Assembly: GCA_029961685.1 (NCBI GenBank)
Contig: JARWKL010000016.1
Location: 191,001 to 255,000 of the forward strand
DNA from: Aristolochia californica
Lineage: Eukaryota; Streptophyta; Magnoliopsida; Piperales; Aristolochiaceae
Direction of reading: 5' to 3'
Length of the DNA: 64,000 nt
The stretch's first letter is position 1. Each line of letters begins with the position of its first letter. Below, piece after piece: positions 1 through 12,100 of the stretch. The position numbers and the translations under genes are program-made. The notes beneath the pieces were generated by a model. That model was not told the origin of the DNA. It saw nothing but the letters and a program-made list of their open reading frames with translations, and did no database searches.

Positions 1-641
1 CTTTATATTCTATTTGTCTAACTTGTTGAGTGCATATTTGTACCGAAATGTACTTGAAAGGGAGTTTAGTCATGATTAAGACCTCAACTCCATGCTGTTA
101 CTGATTAACAACAGCCACACCTTTCCTCATCTTCTCTCCTCTTGTTTCTTTCTAAAATTTGTACCAAACATTTCGAAATTCCTAACGTGCGAGAGAGAGC
201 TCCCCTGATCGTCATTGTCTCTACGGCCGGCGACCGGACCACTCATGACGACCACTGCAAGCATTTCCGACGCCAGTAGAAGACGCGATGCTGCTGCGAT
301 GAGAAGAAATGAAAGAAATGTCTCTCCACGGCGAGGAAGAAAAACCCACAGACGGTCGGATCTGTCCTGCTACCGTTCTGGTAAGCTTTCTGAGGCTCCG
401 ATGGAGGACTACGAAGCTTGTTGGATGACGGTCTCTCGCCGAAAGAAGCGAAATAATCTTTTCTGCTTCACCTACGGAAGATGCAGAGTTACCGTTTAGA
501 GAGTCGTCCGTAAATCTGGTCCGGTGATCCGTATCTCCTCAGCTGACGGATCAAAACTTTCATTCATCAACGTCCCAGTAGAAGCAATCCACAACTTCAG
601 GCTTTAGTTCCAAAGAGCTCGGAAATTGAGAGAAATCCCGT
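1..641. other. Unassigned 5' flank, probably LINE 5' region
   Basis: No host exon is recognisable here. The stretch from about 180 is GC-richer than the flanking TOR intron, rich in Arg/Ser codons and runs without obvious break into the LINE ORF1-like duplication that follows. A 94-residue open frame at 215-499 has no motif I recognise. The likeliest reading is the 5' part of the LINE whose ORF2 lies at 3128-6290, but the 5' boundary cannot be placed from this window. Confidence 0.3.
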
Positions 642-1626
642 GAATTCTGGCCACGAGACTCGATTTTCCTCTTCTCGATGACTACCTTCCGTGGTCGCCT
701 GGAATGTCGGGTTACCCACAGAAGAGAACCTCTGTTTTGGTCAGATTGTTCATACCCAAGGCCACAAACTCGGGTTTTGGCTTGAATGAGCTAGCCACTG
801 CACTCCAGAGCCTTTCCCCAGCTGAAGCGCCAATCCTCCCCGATGATGCTAGAGTAAGATTCCCACCTGTCCTCCTCGCAACCCAGCGCCACCAAATCAC
901 CCACCGACATCTCTTGCTCCTAACAGCACCCCCTCCTCCCCGAAAATTCCAGATTTGCCCCAGCCCCAACCCCGACCCCCCCCCCCCATCCGAAATCATC
1001 CAAATCCCACCAAAACTTCTCCATGACGGGCGCAAAATTTTGACTCGCTCCATTCTCGTCCAAACATCCCCTGACATCATCAAATCCAACATTCTTCACT
1101 GGTTGATTGACGAACTTCACCTTCATTACACTCCCAGAATCTCCTATCTCAGTTCCCTAGCTTGGCTTGTTCGTTTCAGAACCCAACAAGAGTCTTCTGT
1201 GGCTCTTACCCTCATACCCCACACCAGCTCATGCATCACTGGGGTCGCAGAATGGCTCCCCTAGACACCCTCTAGCCACTATGGCCAATGGGTCACTGTT
1301 ACAAGGCTTCCTGCCGAACTTTGGCAGAACGCGGTCTTCTCAAGAGTTGTGTCTGAGTTGGCTCTATCATTGCTTTGGACCACCAACGGAGCACTGGCAC
1401 TGTTTGGATGAGGCCTGGATACTCATAAATCCTCTTCACCCATGTGAAGAGCAATACTTCAGATGTGTTATGGTGGATAAAGCGTGGTAATGGATCTGTA
1501 TCAGCATCGCTGTGATGCATGATTTTAGAGATGTGGTCCTTGAAAGCACAATCAAACCTCGGGAAATCACACAACCAATCAATGCTCTGGGAAATTACAC
1601 CTCTAGACACCGTGCCCCCCCTCTCT
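642..1626 (+). repeat. Tandem duplication copy 1 of LINE ORF1 segment
   Basis: About 985 bp repeated directly in the next kilobase. Both copies begin with a matching stretch around 'gactcgattttcctcttctc' and end with a match around 'cacctctagac'. Copy 1 has an open frame from 704 to 1264, followed in another frame by a W-V-(T)-V-x-R-L-P-A-E-L-W stretch near 1290-1330. That stretch resembles the DUF4283-like core of plant LINE ORF1 proteins, so I read the duplication as part of ORF1; this assignment is an inference from one short motif. Confidence 0.7.
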
Positions 1627-1957
1627 GGAATCTGGTCACAAGACTCGATTTTCCTCTTCTCGATGACTACCTTCCGTGGTCGCTAGGAATGTCGGGTTAC
1701 CCACAAAAGAGAACCTCTGTTTTGGCCAGATTGTTCATACCCAAGGCCACAAACTCGGGTTTTGGCTGGAATGAGCTAGCCGCTGCACTCTAGAGCCTTT
1801 CCCAAGCTGAAGCTCCAATCCTCCCCGATGATGCTAGGGTAAGATTCCCACCTGTCCTCCTCGCAACCCAGTGCCACCAAATCACCCACCGACATCTTTT
1901 GCTCCTAACAGCACCCCTCCTCCCCGAAAATTCCTGATTTGCCCCAACCCCCCCCCC

Positions 1958-2014
<57 letters not shown>

Positions 2015-2660
2015 CAGAAACATCCAAAATCATCCAAATCCCACCAAAACTTCTCCATGATGGACGCAAAATTTTGACTTGCTCCATTCTCGTCCAAACA
2101 ACCCCGACATCATCAAATCCAACATTCTTCACTGGCTGATTGACGAACTTCATCTTCCTTACACTCCCAAAATCTCCTATCTCAGTTCCCTAACTTGGCT
2201 TGTTCGTTTCAGAACCCAGCAAGAGTCTTCTTTGGCTCTTGGCCTCATACCCCACACCTGCTCATGCATCACTGGGGGCTTAGAGTGGCTCCCCTAGACA
2301 CCCTCTAGCCAGTACGGCCAATGGGTCACTGTTACAGGGCTTCCTGCCAAGCTTTGGCAGAACGTGGTCTTTTCAAGAGTCGTGTTTGAGTTTGGCTCTA
2401 TCATTGCTTTGGACCACCCACGGTGCATTGGCACTGTTTGGATGAGGCCCGGATGCTCATAAATCCTCTTCACCCATGTGAAGAGCAATACTTCAGATGT
2501 GTTATGGTGGATAAAACGTGGTAATGGATCTGTATCAGCATCGCTGCGATGCATGATTTTAGAGATGTGGTCCCCGAAAGCACAATCAAACCTCGGGAAA
2601 TCACACAACCAATCAATGCTCTAGGAATTGCACCTCTAGACTCTGTGCCCCCTCCCCCCC
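1627..2660 (+). repeat. Tandem duplication copy 2 of LINE ORF1 segment
   Basis: Second copy of the unit at 642-1626, head to tail with it. It has the same internal landmarks but an early stop, several substitutions, and a poly-C/(CA)n tract replacing the shorter C-run at 966-988 in copy 1. Much of the length difference between copies comes from this tract. Downstream, C-rich low-complexity DNA (2645-2760) follows. Confidence 0.7.
1948..2013. repeat. Poly-C followed by (CA)n microsatellite
   Basis: A run of about 27 C is followed by about 19 CA units. It lies at the same place in copy 2 as the short C-run in copy 1, so it expanded after the duplication. All open frames that cross it (Pro/His/Thr on +, Gly/Cys/Val on -) are artefacts of the repeat. 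Confidence 0.95.
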
Positions 2661-3116
2661 CCCATGGCCTCCTATAAATCGCCCCCACACTCCACAAAAC
2701 TTCCCCCCGATTAGAGGAATCCCCCCCACCCCCACCCCCGAGAAATCCCCCACCCTAAAAATTTCCTCTCCGATGCAGAGTCCGGAAGTAGTGAGCGCGC
2801 TCCCCGTGCTCACAGGCAAAACAATTCTCCCCCTCCCGTTGTCACCTACCAGCGCCGAGCTAGAGGTTAGCGGAGTCAGCTTCTACAGGGAGGACCCCGC
2901 GCCACCACTCGATACCCCCGCAACCCAAAGATGGGATATTTCATCATTCCTGAGCTGGGTGAACGAGCTCAAGCGTTTGTGGCAGCTTTCTAGTCAGAAC
3001 TACGCAAATACGACCCAGAAACTTGGGCCCAGATAGTGGAACTTGCCATGATGGACACCGTTTTCACGGAGCCTCTCCCTGGAGATAACCGCCCATCTGA
3101 AAAGTCAAAGAAGATG
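2661..3116 (+). pseudogene. LINE ORF1 C-terminal remnant
   Basis: After a C-rich tract, a frame at 2773-3036 ends with a segment (W-V-N-E-L..L-W-Q..S-Q-N-Y-A..T-Q-K) that continues in other frames to G-D-N-R-P-S-E-K-S-K-K just before ORF2. The same ending pattern (Y-D..T-W-Q..G-D-N..K-K) precedes the ORF2 start of the second LINE at 28352. It is therefore the ORF1 tail, here frameshifted. Confidence 0.5.
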
Positions 3117-3127
3117 AATAATGATCA

Positions 3128-6100
3128 ATGATTATTCTCTCTTGAAATGTCCGTGGAATTGGGTCCTTGCGTCCCAGTGCCTCCATTCTGAACCTCCTTG
3201 CCTCTACCAAGGCAAATGTTGTTGTTCTCCAATAAACCAAGGCGACTTCTCTTCCCTTGGATACATCTGTGAGTTGTCGCACCTAAAGGAGCCCGGCTGG
3301 GCTTCAGTGGATGCAGTGGGATCGGCTGGCGGTATCCTATTGATGTGGGACACCAGTACTACTGAGGTGCTTGATCGTTGCTGTGGCTCTTACTCCCTTG
3401 GCATCAAGTTGAGAGACAAAGGTTCGGGGAACATTTGGTGCCTAGTTGGTGTCTACGTCCCTACCAGACACCATGAGGGCCACCTATTTTGGGAGGATCT
3501 ATTGAGGACTTGTCAGATGTGGCCTATTCCTCTGTTGCTTGTGGGCGACTTCAATGTCACTTGCTTTTGCCATGAGAAATCCCTGTTGTCCCAGAGAATC
3601 ACAACCTCCATGAGGCTATTTGTTGACTTTATTGGCAGCTTGGACCTGGATGAGATTACCCTATCGGGATGACCTTCACTTGGTCAAATGACAGGCAACC
3701 CCCTGTCCTCTCAAAGCTGGATTGATTCTTAGCTTGCCCCTCTCCCCCTTTTAGGTTCAACAATAATTGGATGGCGGACCCCTCTTTTGATCTATCTCTC
3801 CAATCCTTCTGGGAGAATATGACTGGTGCTGGTCCGAGCGGGTGAACCTTCCCAATCAAACTCAAGATGTTGAAGCCATTGTTGAGGTTTTGAGCCTCCA
3901 AATAGAAGGCCTCTTCCTCTGCTGTGAGAGCCAATGCCCTTTCTTAGACAGCCACTCTCGACTCTGAGTAGGAATCTAGAGGTCTCTCTCCTCCGAAAGT
4001 CTCGCAGAGGTATGACTTGGAAAAGACATTTGACAGAGTTAATTGGAAGTTTCTGGACACCCTCCTGGGGAAGATGGGATTCGGAAAAAATGGCGCTTCT
4101 GGATCCAAAGTTGCATCTCCTCTGCAAGCTAATCCGTCCTTCTCAACGGAACAGTTTGTGGGTATTTTAAGGGAACCAGGGGAATTAGACAGGGAGACCC
4201 CCTCTCCCCCTTGCTCATCAATGTTGTAGCAGAATATCGATCCGCTTTGATCTACTCGACCAAGAACATGGGATGACTCCTCCCCACGACAGATTGCACA
4301 ACCTTTGATATTCCGATTCTCCAGTTTGCAGATGATACTATTTGCTTCAGGGTTGGTACTATCGATCAGATCAGAAAACTGTGCTGTTCTGGGATTATTT
4401 GAATTGTCTTCTGGTTAAAACATAAACTGGGGAAAACCACTCTTCTTGGCTACCACATTGATCCAACTGGGCTTCGGGATATGGCAGACTACTTGGGATG
4501 CTCTGTGAGAAATATGCCAGCTATATATCTTGGGCTCCCATTTTTGGATTCTTGGCCTTCGGCGTCACTATGGTCCCCCCTCATTGAGAAATTTGAAAAG
4601 TGGCTAGCCACTTGGAGGGGTAAACTCTTTTCTACGGCAGGGCGTCTCACTCTCCTCAAGTTAATCTGGTAGGGCTGCCCAATTATCTGTTATCATTCAT
4701 GTACTGTTCGATCTCCATTTGCTCCAAAATTGATGCCATTCGTCGGCAATTTCTTTGGAGAGGTTCAAAAGACAACTGCAGATACCATTTGGTTAGTTGG
4801 AAGGATATTTGCATGCCTTATAATTGGGGAGGATTGGACATCTGGTCTACAAGAGAAATGAACAAAGCTCTTATGCTCAAATGGATTTGGAAGTTCAACA
4901 ACAAGCATAACAGTTTCTGGAGGAATATGGAGAAATTCTACCTTCAGTTTTCAGGTGCTTGGTGGAGAGAGAGTGGCGCCGCTCGCCTGCTTTCCCCGAT
5001 ATGGAAATCAATTTTTAGGCTCCTTCCACTTTTAAAGAGATGGTACCTCGTTTCACACTAGCAATGGAATGACCCTTCTCTTCTGGTCAGATGCATGGTG
5101 TGGCCCCCGATCTCTCTCGGAGGACTTCCCGGGGCTGCATAGGGTGGCTTGCGTCCTCTCTTGCTCTGTGGCTGATTCATGGAGTGATCAATTGTGGAGT
5201 CTCCCATTCCTGTGGGACTAAATGATGATTAATCGTTGGCTTTTTGCTCTCGCCTTACCAAACTCAGTAGTACAATTATCCGGGAGCATTTAGTTGATAT
5301 GCTGATTTGGAAGCCTATCAATAATGACCGATTCATTGTTACTTCTTCTTACTCTCATATCAGAAACCAAGACTACAGTATTCATGAGCACAAGGCGAAT
5401 TTGACTTGGGAATTCTGAGCGCCAAACAAAATTCAAATTTTTCGTATGGTTGGCCATCGAAGAACTGATTCTTACTTCGGACAACCTTCATAGAAGAGGC
5501 TTCACCGCCTCTGATCTTTCTTGTCCCCTTTGTGGTGTGTGCGATGAGACAGTCCAACATGTCCTCTTAGGTTGTGGCTTTTTGTGGCAAGTCTGAATGA
5601 TGATTTTTCAGAAGATTGGGCTGCATGTGGGGATATATGAAGACCTCTTATGCCCCTTTGAGATGGTTCGAGGGCTTCACTTTCCTCAGCTGGGTAAGTT
5701 AATACTTTCGGCCTGTTTTGCTCATATTCCATGGTGCATTTGGTTTGAGCAGAACAACCGGAGATTCAAATCCAAAGCTAACATCCTGGATATCACGACT
5801 TCTCAAGTTGTTCCCCTAATCTCAAGCTTGCTTCATACAAGGAAAGATTTTGCCACTCTATCAGGTGTTTCCCTTCGGAAAAATTCGGAATTTGATGGCC
5901 CATATGTCTTGTCCCTGCAAAACTCCAAGTATGGCCTTCTGGGATCCTCCCCCTTGCGATTGCATTAAACTGAATTTTGATGGTTGTGCTATTGGTTGTC
6001 CTGGGCTAGGATGAGCAGGCAGTGTGTTTAGATGTCATAATGGAGACCTTATACTTTCTTATGCTATTCCGGTCGGCATTGCCGATTCTAATAATGCTGA

Positions 6101-6290
6101 AGTTAGTGCTCTGCTGTTCGGTCTCCAAATCTTCAGGGATCGTCTCCATGACAAGTTAATTATAGTAATTGGAATCTCATTCCTAGATCAACCAACTCTT
6201 TGGCTGATAAATTGGCAAAGTTCAAAACTTCCAAGCAATCTCTCATAGTTTGGGAAGACTTCCCTCTTTTATAAATTGCTCTTTTGAGCT
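3128..6290 (+). pseudogene. LINE ORF2 pseudogene (EN-RT-zf-RNase H)
   Basis: The endonuclease starts at 3128 with the usual [12 protein letters not shown] opening, but its Trp codon is TGA and the Q-E-T-K Glu is TAA. An intact G-D-F-N motif lies at 3544-3555. Reverse transcriptase remnants are D-L-E-K-(T)-F-D-R-V-N-W near 4013 and an intact F-A-D-D box at 4325-4336. The zinc-binding part (C-P-L-C...H-V-L-L-G-C) is at about 5478-5577 and RNase H (K-L-N-F-D-G...) runs from about 5965. The sequence passes almost directly from the endonuclease end (about 3930) to the RT catalytic core (about 4010); the linker and RT finger region present at 29040-30020 in the other LINE are missing. Frameshifts are numerous. 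Cannot encode a working protein. Confidence 0.85.
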
Positions 6291-6399
6291 TTTCTTTTAA
6301 TAAAAATCAGCATCATTTCAAAAAAAATACTGGGCTTCCATGTCAGTTTATCAACTGCATGCTCATGGATAGTAATGCTGTTGGGTTTGTAGAGAGAGC

Positions 6400-7320
6400 A
6401 AAAAAGCCGAAGTTTCCTCATAATTTAATCCCCGACGAAGCGTGAAACTCCTTGAGCGGCCCTTCCAAGAATCTGCCACTGAGCAGGAGATATTACACAA
6501 TATTAAAGCTTTCCTTGGCCTATTTCAGATCATTTCTGGTCAGAAGATTAATTGGAGGAAGACGACTATTATGGGTTTCTATATTGACCCTTTTAGGAAT
6601 TAGATGTCCTAATTCCAAACTAACAAGAGCAATATTAATAATCGTAGAAGAAGGAAAAAAACAAGCACGAGAATGCAAAACAGGGACTCTGGGTCCTGGT
6701 TATTGAAAGGATTGAATGACGGCTATCTACTTCGAAGGGTAAACTTCTCTCCGAAAGTGGCAAATTGAATCTCCTCAGCTCTTGTTAGGCTTGTATACCC
6801 AACTATTTTCTCTCGTTTCTACCTTGCCTCGCTTCTGTTTTTCGGCGCATTGACATGATCAATAGACGATTTCTGTGGCGTGGTACCAGTAATGATTTTC
6901 ACTACCACCTCGTCAGTTGAGAAGATGTTTAAATGCTGAATGGTTTGGGGATCAGACAAACCAAGGAAATGGGATCTGCCCTCATACTTGAGTGGTTCTG
7001 GAAGCTCAACTCCAGCTCTGCGGCCTTTTGGAAACTGATGGTGACCTCCACTCCAGCGTCTTGAGACTAGATGGATCACCGATGATAGCAGTCGTCATCT
7101 CTTCCCCATTGGGAAAGCCATGTTTCATCTACTCCAAGTCTTCTGTGCTGCCATCCATTACTTTGTTGGTGATGGATCCAACCTTTGGTTTCAAACTGAT
7201 TGGTGGTTGGGTGACGGTCTTCTTGCCTCCTCCTTCCCCCTACTTTTCTAAGTTACCACTTGCTGTGATCTCTTTGTTGCGGATGTTTGGGGAAATGGCT
7301 CCTGGGATCTTCGTCTAAGA
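6400..7320 (+). mobile_element. Second LINE ORF2 fragment (RT end and thumb)
   Basis: Reading + strand, 6480-6597 gives the RT segment F-L-G-L-F..S-G-Q-K-I-N-W-R-K-T. After an interruption, 6700-6925 gives the segment with P-N-Y-F-L-S and R-R-F-L-W-R-G, typical of the region after RT in plant L1 ORF2. The two halves are separated by a Copia-LTR-like scrap (6595-6690). Several stops; 5' and 3' truncated. Confidence 0.65.
6595..6690 (-). repeat. LTR fragment of the Copia family at 33666/34155
   Basis: Starts 'TTAGGAATTAGATGTCC' and continues in close parallel with the start of the solo LTR at 33666 and with the reverse complement of the 3' LTR ending at 34468. It interrupts the LINE RT reading frame, so it is a truncated insertion of the same LTR in inverted orientation relative to the window. 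Confidence 0.6.
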
Positions 7321-8272
7321 CGCGGCCTCAAACATAAGGGACTAGTGAAAAATAAGGTCAGATTGGGACTAGTATAAAATATCATGCTGATGGGACTAGT
7401 GAAATCTGTAAGGTCAGATTGGTAGCTAAAGGTTACACACAAACATAAGGGGTAGATGGGGTGGAGGGAGGCTGATGAGGGGAGCACTAGTTTCCCAAAT
7501 GGATCGACCTCAGAATTGGTCTTCCAGTACAGGCAACTGAAAAATTTGAAGAAATCCCGCAATGTTCTCAATCTATGTAAAACGCTTGTCAAATCGCGAA
7601 GAAAACTTGTCTCTCCCTTATCACAAAATGACCGTCTTTGAGTCACTGTTGAGAAAAATATACTTCTTGTAGTTGATAAACCCATGAGAAGACCTGAAAC
7701 TTCATCATGCCCAAAAGGCCACAATAGAGGAAAGGATACTACTGAGTGAGTTTGTGTCTTCATGCCCAAAGGGCCACAATAGAGGAAAGGATACAACTCA
7801 TGGTCACACATTTTGCAGTTTTTGCGGATAATGGTTGTCAGCAGATCTTCAAACTTCTGAGTTAATAATAGTACATTGCAAAACGGCTTGCACAAACCTT
7901 TCGCTAGCCTCCGATTGAGCAACTTTTGATAAAGAATAGCTGAGTCATAGATTTTTAATGTATGTAATTGTTTATAAAAAATTTGATGTATTTTGATTTT
8001 CTTTTTGAATATGTTATTTTAGTTTCCAGAAAAAAGTGATGAGGTTTTACTTTCAGATGAAAGAACACAAGAGCCCCTAAAGGAAGAGATATAAATAAAA
8101 ATAAGAAATATGATAGATTTCCATGTATGCCTTGTATGGGCAGTTTCTTTCATTTTAAAAATGTTTTAGTATTATTAGAGTAAATGTTAGTGTTTTAGGT
8201 TTCAGGGTTATGACATATCTTTTTTTATTTTAACCAGCTGAAAGTAGCAAGTTATCTATATGTGGTTTTCAG
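7321..8272. other. Non-coding stretch upstream of first TOR exon seen
   Basis: Contains two imperfect direct copies of about 37 bp (near 7708 and 7761, core 'ggccacaatagaggaaagga') and a shorter repeated 'aaggtcagattgg'. From about 7930 the sequence becomes AT-rich and ends with a polypyrimidine-AG acceptor (AG at 8271-8272). A 224-residue minus-strand frame covers 7248-7922 but crosses the direct repeats and has no motif I recognise. No TOR exon is visible in it. Confidence 0.5.
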
Positions 8273-9172
8273 GAACAATGATGAGTTGAGAAAGGATGCT
8301 GTCGATGCTCTTTGCTGCCTTGCCCATTCTCTTGGGGAGGATTTTACCATTTTTATTCCATCTATCCAAAAACTTCTAGTGAAGCACCGCTTACGGGTCT
8401 CTCTTTCCTCTGACTATGTATTTCTTTTTGGGTGTTCTGTTAGGTGCTTCAGAATATTAATGGCTAACTTTTATTTTTTGGCAGCACAAAGATTTTGATG
8501 AAATTGAAGACCGGTTAAGGAAACGCCAGCCTTTAACCGTAGATAGTATCTCGGTTCAAAAGTTGACTCGGCGTATCCTTGTTGAAGTTATTAGTGATCC
8601 TTTAAATGATGTTGACAATGACCTGTATGAGGAAGGAGCTGAATTGCATAGGCAGCTGAGGAGTCATCAAGTAATAGAAGATTGCATGCATTCATAAAAA
8701 CAGATGAAACTGTTAATATTTATTGGCCCTCTTATCTTTCCCAATTAAGCTCAGTGTCATATAGTTAATCCATTCTGTCAGGTAAATGATGGAAGGTTGC
8801 GTACAGCTGGTGAAGCTTCTCAAAGGAGTACCAAGGAAGATTGGGCTGAGTGGATGAGGCATTTCAGTATTGAACTTCTTAAAGAGTCTCCTTCTCCAGC
8901 TTTACGTACATGTGCAAGACTAGCACAATTGCAAGTAAGAATTTCTATCTATGGGAATAAACTTCCTAAAATGGTCAGTTGACGGGACTCTGTGCATTTG
9001 TGACCTTGACTTTTTGCAGCCTTTTGTTGGGAGAGAGTTATTTGCCGCTGGGTTTGTAAGCTGCTGGGCACAAATGAATGAGACTAACCAGCAGCAATTA
9101 GTTCGAAGTCTTGAAATGGCCTTCTCATCTCCAAATATCCCACCTGAAATTTTGGCCACTCTACTGAACTTG
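8273..9172 (+). other. TOR: TOR: end of HEAT-repeat region (4 exons)
   Basis: Exons 8273-8396, 8485-8670, 8782-8934 and 9020-9172 encode the last HEAT-type helical repeats and the link to FAT, with the plant-conserved stretches [12 protein letters not shown] and [15 protein letters not shown]. In TOR this solenoid binds RAPTOR. The first exon begins with a single base of a split codon, so an upstream exon must exist. The second exon is the most divergent from Arabidopsis, as expected of a loop. Confidence 0.85.
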
Positions 9173-12100
9173 GTATGTAGTTCCTGCATTATTTTTTCAA
9201 AATATATTTCTGCATTAACATGCATGTGGTTTATTTTTCCTGTCAAATAAGTTGCTGGAGAGAGCTGCAACGATCACCAATGAAGGCTGACGGAACAGCC
9301 AAGAACGAGAGAGAGTCTGAAAAAGGGGAGAGTCCCTTTCCTTTTCTTTTTCTTTTCTATTTAAACATAGGATTAGGTTTAGGTTAAACAAGACAGCCCA
9401 TGGGCTTAATTACAATCTAACCCACCATATAACTTATTAACCTATATACATGTAAATATCTAAACAACTAGCATTAATATAAATTCCAAAATATGGTAAC
9501 ATTTTCATCATCCTTCTATCTTAGGGGTTAGAGCTTCTTCAAATGTTTTTAATTTCTACTTTTCTTTCAGCAATATTCTTATCATACTCAAAAAATAATT
9601 CTTCTCGTTGTTAGGGGTGGCCTCCCTTGATGTATTCTTTTGCTTTTCTTCGTAATAAAATCATCACCGTTTTTTTTAAATCTTCTAAAAAAAGAAACTT
9701 CTTTTTGCAGGCAGAGTTCATGGAACATGATGAGAAACCTCTTCCCATAGACATCAGACTCCTCGGTGCTCTTGCTGAGAAGGTGATTCATGAAGGAAAG
9801 TTGTGAATATGTGGTATACTGGCAAGGATGTTTTATTGATATGGTTGATTGTTTCTGCATTTTCCTTTTTCTTTAGTGTCGGGCATTTGCAAAAGCCCTG
9901 CATTACAAAGAAATGGAGTTTGAAGGTGCTCGCTCAAAGAAGATGGATGCAAATCCAGTTGCAGTGGTAGAAGCTCTTATACATATAAATAGTCAGTTAC
10001 ACCAGCATGAGGTTTGGCTTTGTTTTTTTCATTTAATGTTTGAAGCGGTTACAGTTGTCGCTTCCACTAGTTTGTGAACAAAGGTTCCCTTTTCCAGGCT
10101 GCTGTGGGGATACTGACTTATGCTCAACAACACTTGGATGCTCAGCTGAAGGAGTCTTGGTATTTAAGTGATGAAATGCCATTGTTGAATTTTCCAAAAA
10201 GAATTCTTTTACATATAAACTGTTGAAATTTAGTTTTTTTGTTGTAACTGTAAGCATCCTCCTCTATTGATTGGTGTGCAAAGTCAACCCTTCCTCCTTG
10301 GCGGCATTGGGATATGTATTTTGATATTTCTAATTTAATTTCTTTTATAAAATGCAATTGGTAGCACATTCCTAGATCTGCCAATCATTTGGCAGACATT
10401 CAGGCTAAGTTTGAGTATTTCACTCCAACACCTTGTTGTGGAGGAAGGCCCACTTACTTAGGTTTTTGTACTCTTCTTCATATTTAATAGTTTATACATC
10501 CTTTATTTAAAAAAAAACCTCCTCTATATGCTTCTCTCTCTCTCTGCTTCTCACTTTTTCTCAAGGCTTTTCACAATTATGTTGTCTTAGGTATGAAAAA
10601 TTGCAGAGGTGGGATGATGCTCTCAAGGCATACACTGTGAAAGCATCTCAGGCAACAAGTCCACATCTCATCTTGGATGCCACATTAGGTTATCATTTGA
10701 TTAAGAAATTATTTGATTTAAGTTTATTTTGTTTTCCGTTCTCTTGTTTCTTACTATATCTCTTATGGAATGTTTTGTCTTTACAATCAGAAGGTGCACT
10801 AATGTTAGTTTCTCATTATTTTCGCCAGAGGATACAAGATCTCTTATAATGACTCTGATATTCACCATCTCAAGTTTATGTGCCTTACACATTTTGTCAG
10901 TGTTTCTTTAGGTTATTAATCTTGTTGGTGGGTAAAACCCCAACCTTTCCGTGGTCTCTACTTGTACTCCACGTCTTAGGCTCATTGTGTAGGCTCGAGA
11001 GTGTTTTTTTTGGGTAAAAGGGCTGCATTTGTTATAGGCTTGGTAGATCCTCAGTCTTTTGGTTGGGAAGAAAACACTTTTAATTTGGCTATATATTTTG
11101 GGATTAACGATGCAAATTCTTCTTGGCAAGCGAGAGAATTTAAGGTTTTTTTTTTTTTTTTTTCTGTTATGTGGCTCTTATAAATGTTCGTCACATCATG
11201 GCCCTGAATGTCGGTTTAGGCCTGAACATGGAGGGGTGAGGGTTGGTGGTTGGTGAAACCCTCACCTTTTCATGTCTTATAGTAGCTGTTTGGTTATGAA
11301 AGGTGTTGTCAGTGGGTAAATGTTCTACTTATGGACTTCAGAAGATCCCAAGCTCATTAGTTGGGAAAGTGTCTCTCAAGTCTTTGTATATTTCCCATAA
11401 AAAAAACAACTTTTTGTATATTTCCTTCTCTCTTCTCATGAAATGCTCACATTCTTCAAAAAACTTTGGGTAGTCACTTGGGGAGAACTGGCCTCTCTGC
11501 AGTATACTTTATGCTTGAATTTTCTGTGTTTATTCTGTATTTTACTTGATTTTGGAGACCTGAATGGATTGTTTTTTATTTTCTTTTTTGAAATGTAAAA
11601 AAAAAAAAAAGGTAAAAAAACAATCCAATCAGAGAGAATGTTGCCTTGATCTGTCTTTCAAGTTTGCAAAGCTTATACTAATGTTAGCTAATTGTGGTTT
11701 TTTTTTTTCAAACCAAAAGCGCACAGCCGGTTTAGCATTAGTTGCTATGGGTCTGTTGAGCATTTCTTGATCTGGGGTCTTGAGTTTATGGAGTGGTCTT
11801 AAAATAGAGGTTCCATCTTGGAGCTGATCTCCTGGCTGTTGAGTATTGTTCTCAGCTGGTTTCGACTGCTGAGTTGGTTGGTTGGTTGTCTGATAAACCC
11901 TCCGTTACTCTTTTATCTATTTCAATAAATTTACACCATTTCAAGAAAAATAAAAGATGGGGAATGCAACTGTGCTTAGAAACTGAAGCCATTTTAGTTG
12001 ATACTCTTTTTAAAGAAAGCCTGAACTTCGTAACTTTATCTAGAAATTAAAATGATCCACTTTAGCATTTTAAGTGCCACAGAGTAGAAGATTTTACTTT

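Larger units (their letters stand above)
180..6328 (+). mobile_element. Degenerate L1-type LINE (ORF1 + ORF2 + poly-A)
   Basis: Order of parts seen: ORF1-like region with a tandem duplication (642-2660), ORF1 C-terminal part (2773-3116), ORF2 with endonuclease, reverse transcriptase, zinc-binding (zf-RVT) and RNase H segments (3128-6290), then an AATAAAA-type tail and A-run near 6298-6328. This order is that of plant L1 elements carrying a terminal RNase H. Stops, frameshifts and a large internal gap show it is long dead. It lies in the same direction as TOR, upstream of the first TOR exon in the window. The 5' end is uncertain. Confidence 0.75.

Noticed and set aside
1790..2153. Several overlapping frames around the (CA)n tract
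   Set aside because: All are translations of poly-C and CA repeats.
6388..6410. Short match to the TOR exon at 12681 ('tttgtagagagagcaa')
   Set aside because: About 20 bp of purine-rich sequence, no extension on either side; not a TOR exon copy.
7248..7922. 224-residue minus-strand open frame
   Set aside because: It spans a direct repeat and intronic DNA, has no domain-like pattern, and lies against the orientation of the surrounding LINE and TOR. Taken as chance.
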